Shown: one piece after another, positions 40,883 through 48,786 of the stretch
How the letters are laid out: the number at the start of each line of letters is the position of its first letter
How positions within the stretch are numbered: the first letter of the stretch is position 1
NCBI GenBank assembly: GCA_959601045.1
Contig: CAUGNZ010000001.1
Coordinates: forward strand, 1 to 64,000
From: an uncultured Collinsella sp.
GTDB taxonomy: Bacteria; Actinomycetota; Coriobacteriia; Coriobacteriales; Coriobacteriaceae
Direction of reading: 5' to 3'
Length of the DNA stretch: 64,000 bases
Notes under the pieces: model-generated
The model's database searches: none
What the model saw: the letters and a program-made list of their open reading frames with translations, nothing else
Told to the model about the DNA's origin: nothing
Made by a program: the position numbers and the translations under genes

Positions 40883-42352
40883 CTACTCGACCGTATCGAC
40901 CGTTGCTGCCACGTTGCCGTCTGCCATGTGCACGCGAATGGCGTCGCCAGGCTTAAAGGTCTTGGCACTCGTAGCCACACCATCATCGCTGTACGCGATG
41001 GAATAGCCGCGAGCAAGCACTTTGAGCGGCGACAGGGCATCGAGCGACGCTGCCGCACGGCTCAGGTCGGACGCTGGCTTGCTGAGCATCGTGCGTCCTT
41101 GATGCTCTAGGCGGGAACTCGCAAGCGTGAGCACATGGCGCTTACCATCGAGCCCCGAGGTGCTTGTAATCAGACGCTCGGGCAAGCGCTCAAAGTTGGA
41201 GCGGAATGTCCCGACCGAGCGTACTATGGCGCCCGACAGGCGATCGGCAGTCAGCGCAAGCTCCGATTCGCGACGCTCGACCATAAATGTGGGGTCGTTG
41301 AGGCACGGGCGACACGCAGCGGCATCGAGCGCATCACCCAAACGAGCCGTATAGGTATCCCAGGCACGGCGACCGCGCTGATCGAGCATCTCCAGGTCAA
41401 CCTGGGCCGACCCAATCATCGATGCCATCGCGGCACCCAGACGCTGATGGCGCGCCTCGAGCACATCGGCCAACTCCGTCATAGCCGGCGCCACCGATTC
41501 TGCCGCCGCCGTGGGCGTGGAGGCGCGTCGGTCGCTCACCATGTCGCAAATCGAGGTATCGGGCTCATGGCCAATGCCGGTCACCACGGGCACAGGACAA
41601 GCCGCCACCGCGCGGGCAAGCTCCTCGTCATTAAAGGTCATGAGGTCCTCAAAGGAGCCGCCGCCGCGCACCAGCAAAATACAGTCGGGCGCCGGCGTAA
41701 TGGAAGCGGCGCGACGCAAGCCATCAATGAGCTCGGCCGGCGCACCCTCGCCTTGAACCTTGGCGCCCACGCAGACAAGCTCGACGAGCGGGTTGCGACG
41801 GCGCAGCGTACGCTTGACGTCGTCGATTACCGCACCCGAAAGCGAGGTGACGACTGCCACACGCGAGCAAAACACCGGAATGCGACGTTTGCGTGCCTCG
41901 TCCATCAGGCCCTCGCGACGCAGCTTTTCGGCCAACTGAGCCACCTGCTGACGCAGCAGGCCCTCCCCCGCCAGCGAGAACGAGCGGGCAACGAAGCTCA
42001 TGCGACCCGTAGGCTTGTAGAGATTGAAGCTGCCCTTAAAGCTCACCTGCATGCCATCACGCAGATCGAAGGTACGCTTAAGGTAGGCGCCCTTCCAGAT
42101 GATGCAGTCGACGGCCGCCGAGTCGTCCTTGATTTGGAAGTAGCAGTGGCCGCTTCGGGCATTGGGACCGCGGAAACCCGTGACCTCACCCAAAACGCTC
42201 AGCTGCGGAATGGCATCGAGCGCGCTGGCGGCGATCTCCACCGCTTGGCTCACGCTGAGCTCTTTGCGCTCCTGCTCGTCCGATCCGTCGAACTCGGCGG
42301 AAACGGTATTGCCGGTCAGATTCCAGCCTGCCACGCAGCCCCCTTTCGTCAT
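40883..42352 (-). CDS. xseA: Exodeoxyribonuclease VII large subunit
   Basis: Catalytic subunit of exonuclease VII. The protein (about 489 residues) has an N-terminal OB-fold (LSVLGEVTGFRGPNARSGHCYFQIKDDSAAVDCIIWKG), the catalytic region with DVKRTLRRRNPLVELV, LLVRGGGSFEDLMTFNDEELARAVAA and GIGHEPDTSICDMVSDRRASTPTAAAE, then a coiled-coil tail and the C-terminal LSPLKVLARGYSIAYSD. The start is uncertain: ATG at 42352 is listed, but GTG at 42334 has AAAGGGGG just upstream and may be the true one. Confidence 0.93.
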   Translation of the reverse strand: MTKGGCVAGWNLTGNTVSAEFDGSDEQERKELSVSQAVEIAASALDAIPQLSVLGEVTGFRGPNARSGHCYFQIKDDSAAVDCIIWKGAYLKRTFDLRDGMQVSFKGSFNLYKPTGRMSFVARSFSLAGEGLLRQQVAQLAEKLRREGLMDEARKRRIPVFCSRVAVVTSLSGAVIDDVKRTLRRRNPLVELVCVGAKVQGEGAPAELIDGLRRAASITPAPDCILLVRGGGSFEDLMTFNDEELARAVAACPVPVVTGIGHEPDTSICDMVSDRRASTPTAAAESVAPAMTELADVLEARHQRLGAAMASMIGSAQVDLEMLDQRGRRAWDTYTARLGDALDAAACRPCLNDPTFMVERRESELALTADRLSGAIVRSVGTFRSNFERLPERLITSTSGLDGKRHVLTLASSRLEHQGRTMLSKPASDLSRAAASLDALSPLKVLARGYSIAYSDDGVATSAKTFKPGDAIRVHMADGNVAATVDTVE

Positions 42353-42402
42353 CGTGCACAAGGGCTTCGGCCCTGCGCTAATTCAAGTCCAACACATAGT
42401 AC

Positions 42403-42433
42403 AGCGCCGCGGGGACACAAATCCCCACGGCGC
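42403..42433 (-). terminator. Hairpin after the zinc peptidase gene
   Basis: GCGCCGCGGGGA (42403-42414) pairs with TCCCCACGGCGC (42422-42433) with one mismatch, 17 bp after the stop. No T tract follows on the minus strand, so the terminator call is tentative. Confidence 0.45.
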
Positions 42434-42449
42434 CCAGCGACCCAATTTG

Positions 42450-43154
42450 TTATCGGTTGGAGTTTCTGTTGTAACGAGCCATAAGGTAGAGCAGCTGAAT
42501 GATCGAAGTGAGCGCTGCGGCAACATAGGTAAGCGCAGCGGCCGTCAGCACCTTCTTGGCACCGTTGACCTGCTTGGAGCTCATACCCGACTGCTCAATA
42601 TACGCCACGGCGCGCCGACTGGCATCAATCTCAACCGGCAGCGTAACCAGCTGGAACAGCACGCTAAACGAGAAGAAGATCAGTGCGAGGGTCGTGAGTC
42701 CCGCGATGTTCATAAACAGGCCCATGAGCAGCACGATGGTCCAAGTGTTCTGGGTAAAGTTGACGACCGGCACGAGGGCGGTGCGTACCCTCATCATGGC
42801 ATAACCACTTTGACGCTGAGCGGCGTGACCCGCCTCGTGACAAGCGACAGCAACGCTTGCGACCGAGCCGCCCGAACGGTTGGAATCCGACAGATACAGA
42901 TTGTTGTCCTGCGGGTTGTAGTGGTCGGTAAGCTCACCAGCGACCCCCTTGATACCCACGGCATTGCAGCCGTTGGCGTCGAGCATGCGGCGAGCGACCG
43001 TGGCGCCCGTGTCGCCGTCCGAGCGAACCTTGGACCACGTCTTGTACGTCGAATTGATATAGCTCTGCGCGGCAAGGCCAAGCACTGTGCAGACAAGAAC
43101 AACCAGCAGGTACAGCGGGTCGATGCCAAAGCCGTATCCATAGTAGTAGGGCAT
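42450..43154 (-). CDS. Neutral zinc metallopeptidase, YugP/DUF type membrane protein
   Basis: A 234-residue protein with a first membrane helix (DPLYLLVVLVCTVLGLAAQ), the zinc-protease motif CHEAGHAAQ at about 107-115 and DASRRAVAYIE (the third zinc ligand region), and two more membrane segments between and after them. This layout is that of the widespread YugP-like zinc peptidases of unknown substrate. The start at 43154 follows CGGAGGAATT. A Tyr/Gly-rich N-terminus (PYYYGYGFG) is present, as in other members. Confidence 0.88.
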   Translation of the reverse strand: MPYYYGYGFGIDPLYLLVVLVCTVLGLAAQSYINSTYKTWSKVRSDGDTGATVARRMLDANGCNAVGIKGVAGELTDHYNPQDNNLYLSDSNRSGGSVASVAVACHEAGHAAQRQSGYAMMRVRTALVPVVNFTQNTWTIVLLMGLFMNIAGLTTLALIFFSFSVLFQLVTLPVEIDASRRAVAYIEQSGMSSKQVNGAKKVLTAAALTYVAAALTSIIQLLYLMARYNRNSNR

Positions 43155-43222
43155 ACGAATTCCTCCGAATCGAGTTACACATTGGAGGCATTTTACCCAC
43201 TCGTCCAGCCAACTAGGCTTCC

Positions 43223-44356
43223 CTATAACAACTCAATCTTTCCGTCCTTCACCGTCAGCCCCATATTGCCGGAAAGCAGATCGTCCAGACGCGAGCCCAC
43301 AAGCTCAAAACGCCAGCCTTCGCGCAGGGGACTCTGCTCGGGATGCTCAATGTAGTCGGCCAGGTCATCGCGCGAGGCAATAACCGAGGTCGCCACTCCC
43401 GAGCGTTCGGCAACCAGGCGGATGAGCGCATACATAAGGTCCGTCACGCTCTCCAGCTCCGGCGAGATCTGACGGTGCCCGCGCACCATGAGCGGCAGGC
43501 GATCGTGCGGGCAGCTCGCGCCGCGCTTGATGGCCATGAGTGCGCCGTCCACATCGCGCTCCCCCAGCTGATCGGTACCGCGAATGCTACGGAACTCCTC
43601 AACGCGCACGGGATTGCGCTTAACGAGCGCCAGCAGCGTGTCGTCGGACATGACCCACTTGCGCGGGATGTTACGGCGCTCGGCGCGGTCCTCGCGCCAG
43701 GCGGCGAGCTCGCGCGCGATGCCCAACTGGTGACGGCTGCACGAATTGATGCGTTTGACCTTACGGAACGCCTCGTGGCGATCGGCGCGATAGTGCGACT
43801 CGTCGGCCAGCGGGCGCAACTCGTCGAGCACCCAGTCCACACGGCCCAGCTCGCGCAGGCGACTCATCATCTCGGTATAGGCGACGATCAAGTACTTGAC
43901 GTCATCGATCGCGTACTCAATCTGCTTATCGGTCAGCGGGCGGCGCGACCAATCGGTCAGTGACTCGGTTTTGGGCAATGAGACGCCGCAGAACGTCTGC
44001 ACGAGCGCGCCGTAGGAAATCTGCTGGCGCTCGCCCAAGAAGGCGGCGGCCACCTGCGTGTCAAAAATGGGACGCGGCAGCACGCCCACGGTATGGAGCA
44101 TAACCTCCATGTCCTGCGAGCAGGCATGGAAGACCTTGATCACGCTCTCGTCGGCCATAAGCTCGGCAAGCGGCGACAGGTCGTCGATCACCAGCGGATC
44201 GACAGCGACACTCTCGGCGGGGGTGGCAATCTGGACCAGGCACAGGCGCGGATGAAACGTGCGCTCGCGCAAAAACTCGGTGTCGACGGCGATCGCGTCG
44301 AACTCGCGGGCGCGCTGGCAAAAGTCGACCAGAGCCTGATGTGTGGAAATGTACAT
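43223..44356 (-). CDS. rnd: Ribonuclease D
   Basis: A 377-residue 3'-5' exoribonuclease of the DEDD superfamily, acting on tRNA precursors and other stable RNA. The exonuclease motifs are FDAIAVDTEFLRERTF (Exo I), FHACSQDMEVML (Exo II) and IEYAIDDVKYLI (Exo III with Tyr/Asp). A HRDC domain follows (about 200-290). The C-terminal ~80 residues are a second helical domain. The start at 44356 (MYISTHQ) is preferred since the domain begins at once; the open frame extends 12 codons further to a GTG. Confidence 0.92.
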   Translation of the reverse strand: MYISTHQALVDFCQRAREFDAIAVDTEFLRERTFHPRLCLVQIATPAESVAVDPLVIDDLSPLAELMADESVIKVFHACSQDMEVMLHTVGVLPRPIFDTQVAAAFLGERQQISYGALVQTFCGVSLPKTESLTDWSRRPLTDKQIEYAIDDVKYLIVAYTEMMSRLRELGRVDWVLDELRPLADESHYRADRHEAFRKVKRINSCSRHQLGIARELAAWREDRAERRNIPRKWVMSDDTLLALVKRNPVRVEEFRSIRGTDQLGERDVDGALMAIKRGASCPHDRLPLMVRGHRQISPELESVTDLMYALIRLVAERSGVATSVIASRDDLADYIEHPEQSPLREGWRFELVGSRLDDLLSGNMGLTVKDGKIELL

Positions 44357-44454
44357 ATCAACCCATCGAATAAGGTTAGGCCCGAAAAACACGGGTAGGA
44401 TATCGGCATTGCCCTACAACTATACTCGGTTAGTCACAGAACGGGAACGTAAGT

Positions 44455-45372
44455 ATGCGCTGCCTTATCATCCACAATCCGGCATCGGGTCCCAGCTCAG
44501 ATGAAATCTACGCATTCACGCACGCCCTTGCACAGGGCGGCGACGAAGTCGTGATGCGCTTTATCGGCGATGGCATGGAGCCCGAGGACGCCGTGGCAGA
44601 CGTTCGCGAGTTCGACCGCGTGGTCGTCTCGGGCGGCGACGGCACCGTCTCCAACGTGCTCGACCAGATGCGCGGCTGCGGCGTCCCCACGCTCGTCTTC
44701 CCCTCCGGCACGGCCTGCCTGTTCTTTAACAACATCGGCAATGCCCCCGAGGCAGCGGCGCTTGCCAAGGCATGTCGCGCCGGCCGCACGGTCAAAGTAG
44801 ACATGGGCGAGCTCTTTTGGCTCGACGAGAACGGCAACGAAAAGCGCCATGGCTTTATCATCATCGCCGGTTCGGGCTTTGACGCCGAGATCATGATGAA
44901 GGCCGCCCCCACCAAAAACGACATCGGCGAGATCGCCTACTTCCTCTCCGCTCTCGCCACGCCCAACCCCACGGTGGCGCACTTTACCATTGAGCATGAT
45001 GGCATTGTTGAGGAGCTCGACGGCATCTGCTGCATGGCGGGCAACACGTCTGTCATCCAAAACGACATCAACCTGTTCCCCAACTGCCGTATGAACGACG
45101 GCATGGTCGACATCGTCGTTATTGAGCCCGTGCGCACGGTGCAGTTGCTCCCCACGGTAATCACCGCCGCGCTCGACCCCGCCGGCAAGGTACTCGGCCG
45201 CCCGCAGTTTAAGATCATCCAGACCAAAGAAGCCAAGATTACCTGCACGCCATCGCTCGGTATGCAGTTTGATGGCGAGATCATTTCCAGCAACTCCGGC
45301 GTCTTTGGCGCCCGCGCGCTACCGCAATGCCTTGATATCATCGTCGACGAATTCTCGCCGCTCGGAAAATAG
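44455..45372 (+). CDS. Diacylglycerol/lipid kinase family protein
   Basis: A 305-residue cytoplasmic lipid kinase of the DagK/YegS family. It has the N-terminal IIHNPASGPSSDE, the catalytic VVSGGDGTVSNVLDQM (about 60-75), VFPSGTACLFFNNIG in place of the usual P-x-G-T-x-N-D-F, and a C-terminal beta-sandwich. The substitution in the PxGT motif region (Ala-Cys-Leu-Phe) is a moderate deviation. The substrate could be diacylglycerol, ceramide-like lipid or undecaprenol; not decided. A 30-residue membrane peptide gene follows 10 bp later. Confidence 0.88.
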   Translation: MRCLIIHNPASGPSSDEIYAFTHALAQGGDEVVMRFIGDGMEPEDAVADVREFDRVVVSGGDGTVSNVLDQMRGCGVPTLVFPSGTACLFFNNIGNAPEAAALAKACRAGRTVKVDMGELFWLDENGNEKRHGFIIIAGSGFDAEIMMKAAPTKNDIGEIAYFLSALATPNPTVAHFTIEHDGIVEELDGICCMAGNTSVIQNDINLFPNCRMNDGMVDIVVIEPVRTVQLLPTVITAALDPAGKVLGRPQFKIIQTKEAKITCTPSLGMQFDGEIISSNSGVFGARALPQCLDIIVDEFSPLGK

Positions 45373-45382
45373 GAGGACCCCC

Positions 45383-45475
45383 GTGAACGACAACCCCATC
45401 CTTGGCTTTATCGTCATCGTTTTGGCCATGCTCGTCGGCTATGCCATTAACGTGATTCACCGTCGAAAGAAGTAG
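45383..45475 (+). CDS. 30-residue single-pass membrane peptide
   Basis: A very small gene with a GTG start preceded by AGGAGG at good spacing, 10 bp after the lipid kinase stop. The product is V/M-NDNPILGF followed by a membrane helix (IVIVLAMLVGYAINVI) and a basic end HRRKK, so it should sit with its C-terminus in the cytoplasm. A strong terminator follows 28 bp later. I do not recognise a family. Coupling to the lipid kinase suggests it could anchor or regulate that enzyme, which is inference. Confidence 0.6.
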   Translation: MNDNPILGFIVIVLAMLVGYAINVIHRRKK

Positions 45476-45503
45476 CCATTACTCTTAGACGGCCCGTGCA
45501 GCC

Positions 45504-45554
45504 CGGACCCCTCGCCGGCATGAAACCACATGCCGGCGAGGGGTCCGCTTTTTT
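45504..45554 (+). terminator. Strong terminator after the lipid kinase unit
   Basis: A perfect 18-bp stem CGGACCCCTCGCCGGCAT (45504-45521) with its complement (45530-45547), then CTTTTTTC. Confidence 0.9.
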
Positions 45555-45726
45555 CTTGACGCTTTATTTAGCTACATTTTTCGCTGGCGTTATACAAATT
45601 GATTTCCCACTAAATGAGTTCAATTTACCGTTAATCGCATATTTCGCTACGCTTATCGAGTAAATAACTTTCATGAATGTATATTGTTTCGAATTCGTTA
45701 CGCTTGGGGAGAGTATTTATTGGCTG

Positions 45727-45750
45727 AAGCCCTCTGGAGACAGAGGGCTT
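45727..45750 (+). promoter_or_regulatory. Leader hairpin before the C69 dipeptidase gene
   Basis: A perfect 10-bp stem AAGCCCTCTG/CAGAGGGCTT with a GAGA tetraloop, 20 bp before the start codon and just ahead of the GGGAGGG ribosome site. The DNA upstream (45555-45726) is A+T-rich and otherwise featureless apart from likely promoter elements. Confidence 0.55.
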
Positions 45751-45769
45751 TCGCACGCTGGGAGGGAAC

Positions 45770-47707
45770 ATGAGTAAAACTCATCCCGTCAACGCGCTCA
45801 AGAAGCTTGGCATAGGCCTTGCATTTGGAGCTGCAACCATCATGTCCATGCCGACATCTGCGCTCGCCTGCACGCAGATGTACATGGGCAACAAGCTGAC
45901 GGCCGACGGTGACACGTACTATGGCCGCGCCGAGGACTTCGATAAGCGCTACCTCAAGCACTTTGGCATTGAGCCTTCTCACGGCCCGGGGCATACGTAC
46001 GGCTCGGACGAGTCCGCATTCATGTATACCTCGACCAAGACCACGTATCGCTACACCTATGTACGCGACCATCCCTCCCAGTGGCACGGGCGCTATGATG
46101 CCTACTCTGAGGCAGGCATCAATGAGAAGGGCGTGTCCTGCTCCGCAACGCTGACCACCGGCATGAATGCTGATGCTGAGGCAGCAGACCCCCTGACCAA
46201 AACCGGTATTGGCGAGTACAGCTACGGCAGCGTTATCTTAGGTGAAAGCGCCAATGCACGTGAGGGCGTCGAGCTCCTCGGCAAGATCATCGACGAGCAG
46301 GGCGCCTGCGGCAACGATCAGATTATCATCGCCGACAGCAACGAGACTTGGCTGTTTGCCGCACTTTCCGGCCACCAGTGGATCGCCATGAGGCTCACTG
46401 ACGATATCGCCTCGCTCAACCCCAACATCGGCAACCTCAACTACAAGGTTGACCTCACCGACACCGCGAACTGTCTCCACTCTGCGACCATCGAGTCCAT
46501 GCCTAAGGAGAATGGCTTCGCCAAGTACTTCGATGACGGTCAATTTGACGTTGCCCAGACCTACGGCGAGGCAATTAGCGAAAAGGCCATGCATTCTTGG
46601 GCCCGTTATGTCCAGGGTCGCGCCTACTTCGGTGTGCCGCTCACCGAGGGCACCGACTACGAGATCGTCAAGGACGAGCGCGAAGATGCTCGTGCCACGA
46701 CCGGCGCCCTGGTTAGCAAGGCGCAGCCGCTGTTCTTCCAGCCCGGCAAGTCCGACTGGAACACCTTTGAGATGATCCGCGCGTTTGGCAACCGCGGCGA
46801 GAAGGTCCCGGGCCTCAACGCCAACACCGACGGCGCCTACGCCATTGGTACCGAGACCAACACCGAGGTCAATCTCTTCCAGATCCGTCAGGGCATGGAC
46901 CCCGAGATCGCGACCATCCAGTGGGAGATGCTCTCCCGCGCCGCCTACTCCGTCGCCATCCCCTACTACTCCGCACTGCTCACCGAGGTTAGCCCGTACT
47001 ACAGCGACCAGACCGTCTCCTTCGATCACTGCGAAGAGGAGGACATCGTGAACAACGAGGAGCCCGAGAACTCCATCAACTATGTCCTCATGGACATCAG
47101 CTCCCTGTGCTTCGAGCACCGTGAGCAGCTCGGCACCGGCGTTCGCGCCTACCTCGACGCTCTCCAGAACGAGCTCATCGAGCAGAACCTCGAGGTCGAC
47201 AAGGCCATGCTCGCCGAGACCACCACTGAGGGCCGCACCGCCCTGGCCAACAAGGCCGGCAACGCCGCCACCAAGAACACCTATGTCAAGTGCAAGGCCC
47301 TGCTTCAGGAGATGCGCGCTTATCTGAAGGCTGAGGACTTCAGCAAGCCCTTCACCCCGAGCGACCTGAACACCGAGACCAACGGCCTCAAGGTGTCCAT
47401 CACCTACGCCAAGGACGCCCTCGCCACCGAGCAGCCCGGTACCCCCGACAAGCCCGAGCAGCCCGGTACCCCCGACAAGCCCGAGCAGCCTGGCACTCCC
47501 GAGAAGCCCGAGCAGCCCGGTACCCCCGACAAGCCCACCAAGCCGAGCACCACGACCACGGTGACCACCAACAAGACGAACACCAAGGGCAACCTGCCCA
47601 CCACCGGTGACCGTTTTGATGGCCGCATGGTGGCTGCGTTCGCCGCTGCCGGCGTCGTCGTCATCTCCGCAGGCGGTTACTTCCTCTACCGTCGCAATAA
47701 GGAGTAA
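45770..47707 (+). CDS. Secreted, sortase-anchored C69 family dipeptidase
   Basis: A 645-residue surface protein. A signal peptide (about 1-33, ending SALA) is directly followed by Cys34 in CTQMYMG, the N-terminal nucleophile exposed by maturation in C69 dipeptidases. GRAEDFDKRYLKHF and the downstream NTN-hydrolase core reach to about residue 480. Then comes a helical stretch, a PGTPDKPEQ/PGTPEKPEQ repeat (about 557-587), and a cell-wall sorting signal LPTTG at 609-613 with hydrophobic segment and RRNKE tail. It probably degrades dipeptides at the cell surface. The start follows GGGAGGG. Confidence 0.93.
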   Translation: MSKTHPVNALKKLGIGLAFGAATIMSMPTSALACTQMYMGNKLTADGDTYYGRAEDFDKRYLKHFGIEPSHGPGHTYGSDESAFMYTSTKTTYRYTYVRDHPSQWHGRYDAYSEAGINEKGVSCSATLTTGMNADAEAADPLTKTGIGEYSYGSVILGESANAREGVELLGKIIDEQGACGNDQIIIADSNETWLFAALSGHQWIAMRLTDDIASLNPNIGNLNYKVDLTDTANCLHSATIESMPKENGFAKYFDDGQFDVAQTYGEAISEKAMHSWARYVQGRAYFGVPLTEGTDYEIVKDEREDARATTGALVSKAQPLFFQPGKSDWNTFEMIRAFGNRGEKVPGLNANTDGAYAIGTETNTEVNLFQIRQGMDPEIATIQWEMLSRAAYSVAIPYYSALLTEVSPYYSDQTVSFDHCEEEDIVNNEEPENSINYVLMDISSLCFEHREQLGTGVRAYLDALQNELIEQNLEVDKAMLAETTTEGRTALANKAGNAATKNTYVKCKALLQEMRAYLKAEDFSKPFTPSDLNTETNGLKVSITYAKDALATEQPGTPDKPEQPGTPDKPEQPGTPEKPEQPGTPDKPTKPSTTTTVTTNKTNTKGNLPTTGDRFDGRMVAAFAAAGVVVISAGGYFLYRRNKE

Positions 47708-47714
47708 CGTCTTA

Positions 47715-47764
47715 GCTGAGCGGGCGAGGCAGCAATGGCAGCCTCGCCCGCTCAGCCCGCTCTT
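47715..47764 (+). terminator. Terminator of the C69 dipeptidase gene
   Basis: A perfect 16-bp stem GCTGAGCGGGCGAGGC (47715-47730) with its complement (47741-47756), then CCGCTCTTTT. Confidence 0.85.
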
Positions 47765-47894
47765 TTGACCGACGGGAAACCCGCCTGACATCTTTTCAAA
47801 AAAGATTTCCCCGCATACACTTCGCTGTGCTATAGTGCAGCGCAACAGCAACTAGGTGCGACCGCGCCACGGCATCACGAAAGGAGCCACCAAC

Positions 47895-47963
47895 ATGAAG
47901 AACACGATGACGTCTCTCAACAACTGGTGGTGGCGTGATGCGAATACGATCGGTCGACAGTGA
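47895..47963 (+). CDS. Tryptophan leader peptide of the ECF transporter operon
   Basis: A 22-codon reading frame with a strong AAAGGAG ribosome site. The product starts MKNTMTSLNN and then has three consecutive Trp codons (TGG at 47925-47933) before RDANTIGRQ and TGA. Trp is the rarest residue, so WWW in a tiny peptide followed by a terminator is the mark of ribosome-mediated attenuation by charged tRNA-Trp. The -10 TATAGT at 47831-47836 may be its promoter. It precedes the gene for a putative S component and predicts tryptophan, or a related compound, as the ligand. Confidence 0.88.
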   Translation: MKNTMTSLNNWWWRDANTIGRQ

Positions 47964-48030
47964 GTCCCTCACGCCTGTTTTTGCGCTCTAGGTGATTGGA
48001 AGGCCTCCGGTTTCGACCGGGGGCTTTTTT
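47951..48030 (+). promoter_or_regulatory. Transcription attenuator with alternative antiterminator pairing
   Basis: Terminator stem GCCTCCGGT (48003-48011)/ACCGGGGGC (48016-48024), with a TTCG tetraloop and TTTTTT (48025-48030). An upstream segment CGGTCGA (47951-47957), inside the last codons of the leader peptide, is complementary to TCGACCG (48013-48019) in the loop and 3' stem. A ribosome stalled at the Trp codons would leave CGGTCGA free to break the terminator; one that reaches the stop codon would cover it. Confidence 0.8.
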
Positions 48031-48107
48031 CTATCTCGAGCCCGATCGCATTCGCATCACGCGCCTCCGCTTTTCTCTTGCAATCCCCTTCCGAAAGGAT
48101 TTTCACC

Positions 48108-48680
48108 ATGTCTCAGAACACCACCGCCACCCAGCCCCGCACCGTCCAGACCGCCGATCGCGGCAAACTCGATGTCCGCGCCCTCGTCCTGCTCGCCATC
48201 CTGCTCGCCGCCGGCTTCATCCTCAACTTTACCGTCGGCAAGGCAATCTCGGGCATCTCGGGCGGCATGATCAGCCCCGAGTTCATCATCTCGGCCTTCT
48301 GCCTCACCATCCTGGTCGTTCGCCCTAACATCGGTCAGGCGCTCGTCATTGGCCTCATCTCGGCTGCTGTGATCCAGATCACCACCACTTCGCCGTTCGT
48401 CGATTTTGCCGCCGAGGGCATCGCCGCCATGCTCATGGCCGGCATCGTCAACGCCGCCGGCAAGAACGGTCAGGTCAAGCCCGCCATCGCCATCGTCGCA
48501 ACCTTCCTGACCACCTTTGTCTCCGGCGCCATCTTCATGGTCATCAAGATGGCCATGCTCGGCGTGGTCGGCGAGCTCGCCGCCGCCATGTTGCCCGTCG
48601 TCGCCATGACCGCCGTCTTTAACGCCATTCTGGTCGGCGCCCTCTACCTGCCCATCCAGAAGGCCCTGAAGCTCAACTAA
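48108..48680 (+). CDS. ECF transporter S component, predicted tryptophan-related
   Basis: A 190-residue membrane protein with about six helices and Gly/Ala-rich packing (VLLAILLAAGFILNFTVG, FIISAFCLTILVVRPNIGQALVIGLISAAVIQI, VGELAAAMLPVVAMTAVFNAILVGALYLP). It immediately precedes genes for a double ATPase and an EcfT protein, the layout of a dedicated (group I) ECF importer, so it should be the substrate-binding S subunit. The Trp leader peptide upstream predicts tryptophan or a precursor as ligand. The start at 48108 follows GAAAGGA. The fold assignment is from size, hydrophobicity and context, not from a motif. Confidence 0.78.
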   Translation: MSQNTTATQPRTVQTADRGKLDVRALVLLAILLAAGFILNFTVGKAISGISGGMISPEFIISAFCLTILVVRPNIGQALVIGLISAAVIQITTTSPFVDFAAEGIAAMLMAGIVNAAGKNGQVKPAIAIVATFLTTFVSGAIFMVIKMAMLGVVGELAAAMLPVVAMTAVFNAILVGALYLPIQKALKLN

Positions 48681-48724
48681 CCCACAGTGCCCCATCGGTA
48701 AAGACTGTCCCAAACAACTAGCTC

Positions 48725-48768
48725 TTGGGAACGTTCTTAAACGACTAGTCATTAAAGAACGTCCCCAA
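48725..48768 (+). repeat. Inverted repeat between the S and ATPase genes
   Basis: TTGGGAACGTTCTT (48725-48738) and AAGAACGTCCCCAA (48755-48768) pair over 14 bp with one mismatch, and ACTAGT is at the loop. There is no T tract. It may set the relative expression of the S component and the energising module. Confidence 0.5.
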
Positions 48769-48786
48769 TGACTATGAAAGGTATCC

